Below the pieces are notes generated by a model. The model searched no databases, had not been told where the DNA came from, and was given only the letters and a program-made list of their open reading frames with translations. This document shows, in pieces, positions 15,637-21,357 of a stretch of 38,351 bases of DNA; within the stretch, counting starts at the first letter, position 1, and each line of letters starts with the position of its first letter. Origin of the DNA: a virus; the IMG/VR virus record IMGVR_UViG_3300007770_000038, positions 1-38,351 of that record, one strand, 5' to 3'. A program made the position numbers and the translations under genes.

Positions 15637-17199
15637 TTAAAAACCATTAACCGGTTCCTCAACATAGACCGGCCCTTTGCGTTTGTCCTGAGTGTACCCG
15701 ACCGTCGTGCTTAACAAGCCATGCTCGATGCCTTCCGCTACATACCTAGCAGCATCAGCGGCGTGAGAAGTAAAATCGTGGACAGGCACAGTGCCTAGTA
15801 TGCCAGCAGCATCGTTCTTTTTGGCCCTGTACTGCTGCAGCATCTTAAGTCCATCCTCCATGTTGGGGCGATAGAAATAAGACTTGTGCAGCAGACTTCT
15901 CAAGTTGTTAATGCCACGCCACACATCCCTCGTCTTAGGGCACACCTTGATGTTGTTGCCGCCACAATCGCGAAGCTCCATAACATAGTTCTTGGTTCCG
16001 GTCTTGTCCATGTACGCAGCGTCATGCGGTAGGATGTGGCCGTACACACCGTAGCCCGACATAGCAAGCTCAGACACATACTCCCGAGTTTGCTTTTGAC
16101 TGCCCTGGGTAAACCATAGCCACTTAAGCGTAACCCCATCCCATTGCACCAACCATATAGCCGTGTAGTCACGGAAACCCAAATCCCATACGGCCCATAT
16201 TGGCACTTCCTTGCTAGCTGGCAAATCGTTTCGGTAGTGGCCTTTTCTCCTAACAACCTCCAGTATGTCGGCGTATATGGCACCATCGACAGGAGCAGCC
16301 ATTGCTTCTTCTGGCGTAGAGGGAAACTCCCGTCCCATAAATAGGCCAAGAAGGTCGCTTTGTTTTTGCCACCATATCTTCTGCGAAACGGTAAACTTTC
16401 GGTTTACACGCTCTTCTAGTTCCGCAAAGTAATCTATTGTGCTTTGCGTAAGCAACGACTCGTCGCCTACCATTTTGTAGCTGGCGTCATCGTACCAAGG
16501 ATAGAACAGGAACTTGAAGTCCATGTCGGTCCTATGCTCATCCGTAGTGTTCATGGCTTGGACTACTTGATTATAAAAGTGGCCCGACTGACCACCCTCA
16601 TAGGTAGACTCGATAAAAACTATAGCACCCTGACCAGCAGTAGGCAAAGCACCGGTAAGGATTTCTTCAGACCTAATAGGATCTTTGGCCGCAACCTTTC
16701 CCCACTCCGACACATGCAGCACCTGGCTTGTGCCACCACGAATTTTGACCTTCGACCTAATCTTCCATACCGGACTAAACACTAACTCGTTTAAGTTGCT
16801 GTTAACCACATCAACCGTGGCTTTCAGGGAATCGTCTAGCTGGTTAAAAGGCTGGATAACCTTCTCTCTCAACAAATCCTTTGCCGCCTCGTCATTATGA
16901 GACTGGATGTTGAACGTGCTGTTCTCGTGAGTTAATACATAGTCTAGGCCAATAATGGCAATGAGGGTTGACATCCCAAGCTGTCTAGCTTTAAGTATAA
17001 GCACACGTTTGTGCCCTTCTAGGAATACCTCGTTAAGCACATCGCACTGAGCGTCATTCGGAACAAACTGAACCTCTACGCCTTCCTTGGTTATGCAGGT
17101 GTATAGGTTGCCTATTCGCCACACTGGGTTGGCAAACGACTCCTCTCTAATGGGCTCGGCCATAATTTCCCGAACCTTCGCTATTCCTTCTCTGTTCAT
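15637..17199 (-). CDS. Large terminase subunit
   Basis: 520 residues. The ATPase loop KARQLGMSTL is at residues 70-79, and a Walker B-like strand AIVFIESTYEG is near 193-203. The RNase H-like nuclease half starts with WAVWDLGFRDYTAIWLVQW near 330, has HDAAYMDKTG later, and ends with HAADAARYVAEGI, where the Asp residues are the likely metal ligands. It cuts concatemeric DNA and powers packaging into the portal. The ATG at 17197-17199 is only four bases after the encoded CCA of the tRNA-like RNA, so it lacks a normal ribosome site. Confidence 0.95.
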   Translation of the reverse strand: MNREGIAKVREIMAEPIREESFANPVWRIGNLYTCITKEGVEVQFVPNDAQCDVLNEVFLEGHKRVLILKARQLGMSTLIAIIGLDYVLTHENSTFNIQSHNDEAAKDLLREKVIQPFNQLDDSLKATVDVVNSNLNELVFSPVWKIRSKVKIRGGTSQVLHVSEWGKVAAKDPIRSEEILTGALPTAGQGAIVFIESTYEGGQSGHFYNQVVQAMNTTDEHRTDMDFKFLFYPWYDDASYKMVGDESLLTQSTIDYFAELEERVNRKFTVSQKIWWQKQSDLLGLFMGREFPSTPEEAMAAPVDGAIYADILEVVRRKGHYRNDLPASKEVPIWAVWDLGFRDYTAIWLVQWDGVTLKWLWFTQGSQKQTREYVSELAMSGYGVYGHILPHDAAYMDKTGTKNYVMELRDCGGNNIKVCPKTRDVWRGINNLRSLLHKSYFYRPNMEDGLKMLQQYRAKKNDAAGILGTVPVHDFTSHAADAARYVAEGIEHGLLSTTVGYTQDKRKGPVYVEEPVNGF

Positions 17200-17203
17200 T
17201 TTT

Positions 17204-17272
17204 TGGTGGAGGAAGTGGGATTTGCACCCACGTCCGTTTGCTATTCGCGAACGTCGAATCTATGTTTCCCCC
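17204..17272 (-). ncRNA. Mini tmRNA-like RNA: tRNA-like domain only
   Basis: A 69-base sequence on the minus strand folds as follows. The acceptor is GGGGGAA with TTCCTCC (seven pairs, including G3:U70, the alanine identity pair), then A73 and an encoded CCA. A stemless D region contains GATTCGACG, a signature of tmRNA 5-prime ends. Next comes a P2-like helix CGTT-GC with GC-AACG (one C/A mismatch) capped by GAATA. A GGAC linker precedes a perfect T stem GTGGG/CCCAC. The E. coli tmRNA shares GATTCGACG and CGGACG before its T arm. There is no tag-coding region or pseudoknot. The T loop is TGCAAAT, with G instead of T at position 55. It is one base after the upstream gene's stop and four before the terminase ATG. 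It could be functional, a decoy or an attachment-site relic. Confidence 0.8.
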
Positions 17273-17273
17273 T

Positions 17274-17645
17274 CTACTTTGTCTTAGTCTTGTTTTTTGT
17301 TATTTCTCTTATTAAGTAATCCATTAAATAAGCTCCGGCCTCTTGGCCCTCCAACCCCAAATACTCCAGGGCCCCAACCACGGCATGGTACGCCTCGTGA
17401 GCATATGTGTCCACCGTAGACCATTTCAACGCTTCCTTAACAAATATGCCCTGCACTATCCCCAGGTCAAGCCTAAAGCCAGCAGTGTTCTCGCAAGTTT
17501 TTAAATTTCCAACCTGCTCCTCTATTTCCCTTACACTAGCCCCCTCTTTGACCATAGCGTCAACGAACCCCCCATAGTCTTTACTGCCACCCCATATGAT
17601 GAACGAACAGGGGTAGACGTTGGGCTTTAGCACAAGCTTAATCAT
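17274..17645 (-). CDS. Small HExxH-motif phage protein, unknown
   Basis: 123 residues. The C-terminal half reads WSTVDTYAHEAYHAVVGALE, with HEAYH as a possible HExxH zinc site, followed by EAGAYLMDYLIREIT in which a Glu could be the third ligand. The pattern HEA-[FY]-HA then a Glu-containing helix recurs in short phage proteins of undefined role. A metallopeptidase-like fold is inferred; activity is uncertain at this size. Its TAG ends one base before the tRNA-like RNA. No Shine-Dalgarno site is evident before ATG 17643-17645. Confidence 0.65.
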   Translation of the reverse strand: MIKLVLKPNVYPCSFIIWGGSKDYGGFVDAMVKEGASVREIEEQVGNLKTCENTAGFRLDLGIVQGIFVKEALKWSTVDTYAHEAYHAVVGALEYLGLEGQEAGAYLMDYLIREITKNKTKTK

Positions 17646-17714
17646 TTTGCATTTATCTGTCTATATTTGTCCTGTTAAGCAACTTATTTCGCTAATATTG
17701 CCATTATGTGGTCT

Positions 17715-17781
17715 TTTTTAAACAAAGTTAAGACAAACATACCCCTCTTTTAAACAAAGTTAAGACAAATATACCCCCTCT
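17715..17781. repeat. Two tandem copies of a 32-33 bp unit
   Basis: TAAACAAAGTTAAGACAAA starts at 17719 and again at 17751, each followed by a near-identical AYATACCCC(C)TCTTT. The pair lies upstream of the HExxH-motif gene and partly overlaps the end of a possible 34-residue frame. It may be an operator or processing element; nothing more can be said from sequence. Confidence 0.7.
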
Positions 17782-17864
17782 TTTCCGAAGCATATCAATT
17801 TACCTCCCTGCTTACCTGTCAGCATACAGTCCATCACGTACTGTTGCTCTATTGTTAATCCCAT
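17760..17864 (-). CDS. Possible 34-residue peptide
   Basis: An ATG at 17862-17864, six bases after the preceding stop, opens 34 codons to TAA at 17760-17762. The product begins MGLTIEQQYVMDCMLTGKQG. No ribosome site is clear, and the end runs into the tandem repeat, so this may be chance. It is the only open frame in the 225 bases between two genes. Confidence 0.3.
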   Translation of the reverse strand: MGLTIEQQYVMDCMLTGKQGGKLICFGKEGVYLS

Positions 17865-17870
17865 TATTTT

Positions 17871-18152
17871 TTAATCGTCCATCAGGTCATCTGACTTTGC
17901 CATGCAAAACAAACCGCAAGATATGCTCGGCTCGTCATTGATGTTCCCCATGTCTTCTGGCAATTCATCAACCCCGCACCACTCCAGCTTATCCCACGGC
18001 TCATGCCTAACAGGTCCATACAGATCACGCATCTCATCCTCTATTAGCGCTTCCCACAAATCCCGAGGCATAACCCTACGACCAGACCTCGGGTCTAAAC
18101 CACCCTCTATGCGCACCAAACGCTCAAGCAACGCATATCTGTCACTTTTCAT
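17871..18152 (-). CDS. First late-operon protein, unknown
   Basis: 93 residues from ATG 18150-18152 (MKSDRYALLERLVRIEGGLD). A longer frame reaching 18191 would start inside the promoter and is rejected. The protein is acidic, with MPRDLWEALIEDEMRDLYGP and a C-terminal region with three Cys. No family is recognised. The predicted transcription start near 18155-18157 leaves only about three to five leader bases, so the mRNA would be almost leaderless. Confidence 0.65.
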   Translation of the reverse strand: MKSDRYALLERLVRIEGGLDPRSGRRVMPRDLWEALIEDEMRDLYGPVRHEPWDKLEWCGVDELPEDMGNINDEPSISCGLFCMAKSDDLMDD

Positions 18153-18162
18153 AACGCCGCAC

Positions 18163-18191
18163 ATTATACCACACAAACTTAACCCTGTCAA
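18163..18191 (-). promoter_or_regulatory. Perfect sigma-70 promoter for the late genes (P1)
   Basis: On the minus strand CTTGACA, a 17-base spacer ending GTGG, TATAAT, then GTGCGGCG. It is divergent from P5, with 29 bases between the two -35 elements, and fires leftward into the terminase block. Confidence 0.92.
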
Positions 18192-18220
18192 GAAATAACT
18201 TAACTATTCCGATTTTAGTC

Positions 18221-18249
18221 TTGACAATTACCCCAATATGTACTATAAT
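18221..18249 (+). promoter_or_regulatory. Perfect sigma-70 promoter for the early genes (P5)
   Basis: CTTGACA, 17 bases, TATAAT, then ACGCAAGT. It fires rightward into a roughly 500-base leader before the first early gene at 18750. This is the main candidate immediate-early promoter. Confidence 0.92.
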
Positions 18250-18358
18250 ACGCAAGTGCGAGCGAAGAGAGACACGAGACGTGTTATATCGGAACGGAGT
18301 GTAGCCTGCGGAACGAGTACCGAACAATGCGCTTTTTTGATCTCGATGAATAATTCGG

Positions 18359-18392
18359 TTTGTCCAGTATTTTAATTAAAAAACTGGACAAA
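18359..18392. repeat. 10-bp perfect inverted repeat with AT-rich centre
   Basis: TTTGTCCAGT at 18359-18368 and its exact complement ACTGGACAAA at 18383-18392 flank a 14-base AT-only core that is itself nearly palindromic (TTTTAATTAAAA). About 110 bases downstream of promoter P5. It may be an operator, RNA hairpin or origin element. Confidence 0.75.
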
Positions 18393-18552
18393 ATATCCAA
18401 GTAGCACATTAGTCTACGACAGCATACGGAATGATAAGCGTGGTTGTATATGAAACATATACAGCAACATATGTAAACATGACTATTTGTAAACCGTTGA
18501 GTGTGTGATTGATAGGTACCATGCTACGCTGTCGCAGCTCAAAGTGAACCCT

Positions 18553-18580
18553 CCCCCTGGTGTGGTACCGGGGGTGTTTT
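18553..18580 (+). terminator. Intrinsic terminator-like hairpin in the early leader
   Basis: CCCCC-T-GGT pairs with ACC-GGGGG around a five-base loop (bulged T or a GU pair), followed by TGTTTTAT. The U tract is short, so partial read-through into the early genes is expected. Confidence 0.6.
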
Positions 18581-18749
18581 ATCAGACTGCAGTTGTGATC
18601 GCTTTCCTATCACTCTTGCATGGCGTCAACGTATAGGTGACAATCAAAGGGTGGAAACGGTCATTGCTAAGCTTGCAAAGTGGATGAGCGAAAAAGAAAG
18701 TTGAAAATAAATCTCGACACTCTGCGCGATTTCGTCCAATTTTTGGAGC

Positions 18750-19145
18750 ATGGAAACAAAAACGAAAGAATTAACAGAAGAACAATTGACCGAACAAATC
18801 ATTGAATGGGAAGCTCAATCGCTAGGTGATGCGATAGGCAACTGTCTTGAACTTAACCAAGATTTTTTGGAGCGCTATTGTTCCAAGGAGCTTGCCGAAG
18901 CCCTCAAGGAAATACCCGAAAAGAACAGAGAGTTTCACCTTCAAGGTCACATTGGGGAGTGGCGCGAGCTGAACTACTTTGACTCAGGCTTGGACATAAA
19001 CTTGCCGATTTGGGAAATTGAATGGCAAGACGAAGAGGGCAACTTGCACTACGTTGAGTGCCTAGGAATTGCCTTCAAGGTGGATATTGAATCCCTCAAA
19101 GAAGATTGGAAGGAGTATTGGAAGGAGTGGAACCGCAATGACTGA
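18750..19145 (+). CDS. First early protein, acidic, unknown
   Basis: 131 residues, strongly acidic and Trp-rich (WEIEWQDEEGNLHYVECLGI, then LKEDWKEYWKEWNRND). No domain is recognised. A TTGGAG sits only one base before the ATG, too close for a normal ribosome site. It is the first gene of the rightward unit and overlaps the next by eight bases. Acidic small proteins expressed first are typical of host-takeover genes in phages, but no target can be named. Confidence 0.7.
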   Translation: METKTKELTEEQLTEQIIEWEAQSLGDAIGNCLELNQDFLERYCSKELAEALKEIPEKNREFHLQGHIGEWRELNYFDSGLDINLPIWEIEWQDEEGNLHYVECLGIAFKVDIESLKEDWKEYWKEWNRND

Positions 19146-19371
19146 AAGGCTAATCAAAAAACATAACGAGAGCTTGCAACTTGGCCGGGACATTTTCGGC
19201 AACGAGTGGGACCTAAACTACCTCACTCAAAGCAACTCGGAAATAAATAGGTACCAAGGGTTGCTAGAGGAAATTGTTAGCGACATAAGAAAACACCTTG
19301 TTCCAAGTTGGAACTATTTAAAAGAAGACCAAATGGGGTTTATCAAAATAGAAAGAAAAGAAAATGACTAA
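19138..19371 (+). CDS. Small early protein, unknown
   Basis: 77 residues from ATG 19138 (MTERLIKKHNESLQLGRDIF), which overlaps the end of the previous gene. An upstream in-frame start at 19069 lies inside that gene and is rejected. Mixed charged and helical, with LLEEIVSDIRKHLVPSWNYL near the C-terminus. No family is recognised. Its end overlaps the start of the next gene, continuing a tightly packed operon. Confidence 0.65.
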   Translation: MTERLIKKHNESLQLGRDIFGNEWDLNYLTQSNSEINRYQGLLEEIVSDIRKHLVPSWNYLKEDQMGFIKIERKEND

Positions 19372-19501
19372 GTATAAAACGTGTTCACTAATAACAATAA
19401 CCGGATTGCTGGAAGCTGAAAAGCTGAAGGCTAGCGGTTGGGAAATTGGCTCGGTTGGATTGTTCTCAATCCAATTTTATAAGAAAGGAAAAGAAAAGTG
19501 A
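19364..19501 (+). CDS. 45-residue early protein
   Basis: ATG 19364 lies inside the last codons of the previous gene, and TGA 19499-19501 overlaps the next gene's GTG. The product MTKYKTCSLITITGLLEAEK continues KLKASGWEIGSVGLFSIQFY with a basic end, and looks like a compact alpha-beta fold. Overlaps on both sides and natural composition support a real gene. The function is unknown. Confidence 0.65.
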   Translation: MTKYKTCSLITITGLLEAEKLKASGWEIGSVGLFSIQFYKKGKEK

Positions 19502-19698
19502 AAATAGGAAACGTTGAAATAACTATTGAACCAAACGACAAGGGACACTCCGTCGCCCTAATAGGAAACTACTCTTCCAACTATGGAAGGGTAGAAGGGG
19601 GAAAGCTCTCAATGGAATGGGAGTGGGGACTCACTCCGGAAGTTGTAAGGTTTATCCAATCCCAAACTAAGAAAGGGGAAAGCAATCTTAATATATAA
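19498..19698 (+). CDS. 66-residue early protein
   Basis: A GTG start at 19498 overlaps the preceding stop as GTGA, and AAGGAAAAG upstream can serve as ribosome site. The sequence MKIGNVEITIEPNDKGHSVA followed by SMEWEWGLTPEVVRFIQSQT suggests a small beta-rich protein. No known family is recognised. Its stop codon is inside the left arm of the inverted repeat at 19695-19740, so translation termination and the hairpin may interact. Confidence 0.65.
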   Translation: MKIGNVEITIEPNDKGHSVALIGNYSSNYGRVEGGKLSMEWEWGLTPEVVRFIQSQTKKGESNLNI

Positions 19699-19740
19699 GG
19701 GGAAGGAAATAAAAGGTTTGACAACCAGTTTTCCCCTTAT
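19695..19740 (+). repeat. 10-bp perfect inverted repeat after the 66-residue gene
   Basis: ATAAGGGGAA (19695-19704) and TTCCCCTTAT (19731-19740) are exact complements, with a 26-base loop that contains TTGACA. No matching -10 lies at 16-18 bases, so a promoter call is weak. As RNA it would form a stable stem ending just before AAGGTGAGAG, a ribosome-site-like sequence. Confidence 0.7.
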
Positions 19741-19755
19741 AAGGTGAGAGCATAA

Positions 19756-19863
19756 ATGAAACAGAAAGGAGTTACAGATAATGTCTCGGGCGGGAGGCTA
19801 GTCACCTCAGCCAGTCAGCCAAAAAAAAGTGCAGTTTTGAGTTGCAAGTGCACAAACAGTTGA
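19756..19863 (+). CDS. Possible 35-residue peptide in a structured gap
   Basis: An ATG at 19756 has AAGGTGAG suitably upstream and opens 35 codons (MKQKGVTDNVSGGRLVTSAS, ending LSCKCTNS). The 290-base stretch 19699-19988 otherwise holds further inverted repeats (CAAACAG with CTGTTTG near 19853-19873; GTGCA with TGCAC near 19830-19853) and a 52-codon frame from 19880. The stretch may be mainly a structured RNA; the peptide is uncertain. Confidence 0.3.
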   Translation: MKQKGVTDNVSGGRLVTSASQPKKSAVLSCKCTNS

Positions 19864-19988
19864 CCACTGTTTGGAAGCAATGCACCAAGAGACTGGGCGG
19901 CAATTAAGCGATAGAATCATCCGGGATGGGCGGCAGCTCACCTCTTGGCCGCTACGCACCGAGACGCTATCTGTAACTAAAATAACTT

Positions 19989-20324
19989 ATGGAAAAAAAT
20001 ACACTAAATACCCTAGATCAAATCTGGCAGGACGTTGAGTCAGCTAGATACGACGTCAAGCTGGGCCACACCCAAACCGCCGACGAACTCTTGTCGGAGG
20101 TCTTGAGACAGGTGGAGAGAATAAAAATTGTTCTCTTCCCCGAGGACGCTCTAGCCTGCTTCAAGGCGGGTAAGGAGCACGGGCAGGCATTGCAGGCCCG
20201 CAATGATGACAACGAAAGGCTGCACCGCACTATGGAGGCGAACAGCAGCCCAATTGGGACTTACTTTGAAAGTCTCAGGGAGGTTTATGCTCAGAAGGAG
20301 GGGAGCGGTCCGACTCATGGATAA
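19989..20324 (+). CDS. Early protein, helical, unknown
   Basis: 111 residues from ATG 19989 (MEKNTLNTLDQIWQDVESAR). Predominantly helical with an N-terminal half like a coiled bundle (ADELLSEVLRQVERIKIVLF) and a polar C-terminus. No family is recognised. It follows the structured gap and overlaps the next small membrane protein by eight bases. Confidence 0.65.
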   Translation: MEKNTLNTLDQIWQDVESARYDVKLGHTQTADELLSEVLRQVERIKIVLFPEDALACFKAGKEHGQALQARNDDNERLHRTMEANSSPIGTYFESLREVYAQKEGSGPTHG

Positions 20325-20433
20325 AATCATTGATTGGATAGCCGCTGGCCTCATATTCTTGGGGCTGGCTGGCATAACCGCCACAATTTTGTGGCACTTA
20401 GTGATAGGTGGAACAGTACTATTATGGACATAG
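20317..20433 (+). CDS. 38-residue single-span membrane protein
   Basis: ATG 20317 (MDKIIDWIAAGLIFLGLAGI) continues with TATILWHLVIGGTVLLWT to TAG. Nearly the whole peptide is hydrophobic, enough for one or two membrane spans. It overlaps both neighbours. Early small membrane proteins in phages can act in superinfection exclusion or membrane takeover; no specific function can be claimed. Confidence 0.65.
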   Translation: MDKIIDWIAAGLIFLGLAGITATILWHLVIGGTVLLWT

Positions 20434-20618
20434 AAAAAGAAATAACGATCCGCTTAGGGGTCCCCGAGCAGGAGTACAGCCTAACTGTACAATTCGACAC
20501 TGATGATGAAGAGCCTATTGTCAGCGGGGTTTGGCTAACAGATCCTGGCCAGTGCATACAGGCAATCATTCATCAAAGCGATCTTTCCACTATAGAAAGG
20601 CATCTGGATGATACCTGA
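20424..20618 (+). CDS. 64-residue early protein, unknown
   Basis: ATG 20424 (MDIEKEITIRLGVPEQEYSL) lies within the end of the membrane-protein gene. The product is acidic and beta-rich (VQFDTDDEEPIVSGVWLTD). An in-frame upstream start at 20334 would run through that gene and is less likely. Its stop overlaps the next gene by 11 bases. Confidence 0.62.
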   Translation: MDIEKEITIRLGVPEQEYSLTVQFDTDDEEPIVSGVWLTDPGQCIQAIIHQSDLSTIERHLDDT

Positions 20619-20799
20619 AAACGCGAAGATTGAGAACCTGGAGGTCGAGGGGATTGACCCCTCTGACTATCCAGATTTCTGCGATGCGTACATTAGCTAC
20701 GCAGAAATTGATGGCCGGGAAGCTACCGAAAAGGAGCTTGACGAGTTGAACGACGACAGTAGTTTTGTTTACGAAAAAGTAATAGAAAGGGTTTTTTAA
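20608..20799 (+). CDS. 63-residue acidic phage protein of a common early type
   Basis: The core IDPSDYPDFCDAYISYAEID followed by GREATEKELDELNDDSSFVY is very like a short acidic protein found in many tailed-phage early regions. I recall the pattern but no function. It starts at ATG 20608 inside the previous gene. All helix-forming and negatively charged. Confidence 0.7.
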   Translation: MIPENAKIENLEVEGIDPSDYPDFCDAYISYAEIDGREATEKELDELNDDSSFVYEKVIERVF

Positions 20800-20801
20800 A
20801 A

Positions 20802-20978
20802 ATGGATTTAAGAGAATGGCAAGAGTCAGCTACAGAAGTAAGAAAGGTTGCACGGCCACGCGACCCCATAGTGGCTAAAGAGATCGAGAACATTCTGAAA
20901 GGGTTTGAAGCATACCCGCCAGAGTGCGATGACATAAAAGAAATCGAGGAAGCACTGAACGACTATGGAATGGAATGA
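20802..20978 (+). CDS. 58-residue early protein, unknown
   Basis: ATG 20802 to TGA 20976-20978, two bases after the previous stop. It begins MDLREWQESATEVRKVARPR and ends with an acidic helix (DDIKEIEEALNDYGME). It has good codon composition and overlaps the next start at 20965, which supports a real gene. No family is recognised. Confidence 0.65.
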   Translation: MDLREWQESATEVRKVARPRDPIVAKEIENILKGFEAYPPECDDIKEIEEALNDYGME

Positions 20979-21303
20979 AGAACTAGAAGAAATTGGCGAG
21001 AACCTTTTCGCCGAATACGAGCCAGACAGAGATCCCTTAAAGGAGGCATACATGGCTGGGGTTAAGGCTGCGATGTCAGAGCTCTTGGATGAGGTGGATA
21101 TCAAGTTTGAATTTGGCATTCAAGCCACTTTCCTGACCGAGCATGGTCCCTTGTCGCTGGCTTGCCAAGACTGGAAAACCGTAATTGAGAACTCCGCATG
21201 GACGTTGAGGGGCACGGAATGGGAAAGGGAAAGGCTCCAGGAGATCAAGCAATTCATCGAGGAGGGGCTCAAGGAGGTCAATGGGCAGCTAGACAAACTT
21301 TAA
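20965..21303 (+). CDS. Early acidic protein, unknown
   Basis: 112 residues (MEWNEELEEIGENLFAEYEP). Glu-rich and helical, with AYMAGVKAAMSELLDEVDIK in the middle and a long C-terminal helix ERERLQEIKQFIEEGLKEV. No motif is recognised. It is the last gene of the first early block; the promoter P6 begins three bases after its stop. Confidence 0.68.
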   Translation: MEWNEELEEIGENLFAEYEPDRDPLKEAYMAGVKAAMSELLDEVDIKFEFGIQATFLTEHGPLSLACQDWKTVIENSAWTLRGTEWERERLQEIKQFIEEGLKEVNGQLDKL

Positions 21304-21305
21304 TC

Positions 21306-21334
21306 TTGACACCCATTCGAGACAAGGCTATAAT
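21306..21334 (+). promoter_or_regulatory. Perfect sigma-70 promoter for the replication block (P6)
   Basis: CTTGACA, a 17-base spacer and TATAAT, immediately after the stop at 21301-21303. It drives the SSB-like, nuclease and helicase genes, and AT-rich direct repeats lie directly downstream. Confidence 0.92.
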
Positions 21335-21357
21335 GGCCTAGTCGGCCTAATTAAACT

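Larger units (their letters stand above)
18250..18749 (+). other. Early leader / candidate noncoding RNA region
   Basis: This stretch has no convincing gene. It holds a 10-bp palindrome (18359-18392), a 7-bp inverted repeat GTATATG-AAA-CATATAC at 18446-18462, and a terminator-like hairpin at 18553-18580. Only tiny frames with starts exist (8 codons at 18326, 25 codons at 18431). A perfect promoter at one end and a hairpin with a U-rich tail about 325 bases later would delimit a short RNA. It could equally be an attenuated 5-prime leader. Confidence 0.5.

Noticed and set aside
17204-17272. Ordinary tRNA gene
   Set aside because: No D stem and no seven-base anticodon loop can be formed, while tmRNA-specific GATTCGACG and GGAC elements are present.
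17717-17781. CRISPR-like array
   Set aside because: Only two adjacent units with no unique spacers and no cas genes.
18431-18508. 25-codon frame MISVVVYETYTATYVNMTIC... in the early leader
   Set aside because: Low complexity over the inverted repeat, and only a weak ribosome site; probably chance.
18516-18704. A 62-codon open frame in the early leader ending VETVIAKLAKWMSEKES
   Set aside because: It looks protein-like at the end, but there is no ATG, GTG or TTG until codon 46 and it passes through the terminator-like hairpin. At most a pseudogene remnant.
19718-19740. TTGACA inside the 19695-19740 hairpin as a seventh promoter
   Set aside because: TATAAG is only 14 bases away and no good -10 lies at 16-18 bases, unlike the six perfect promoters.
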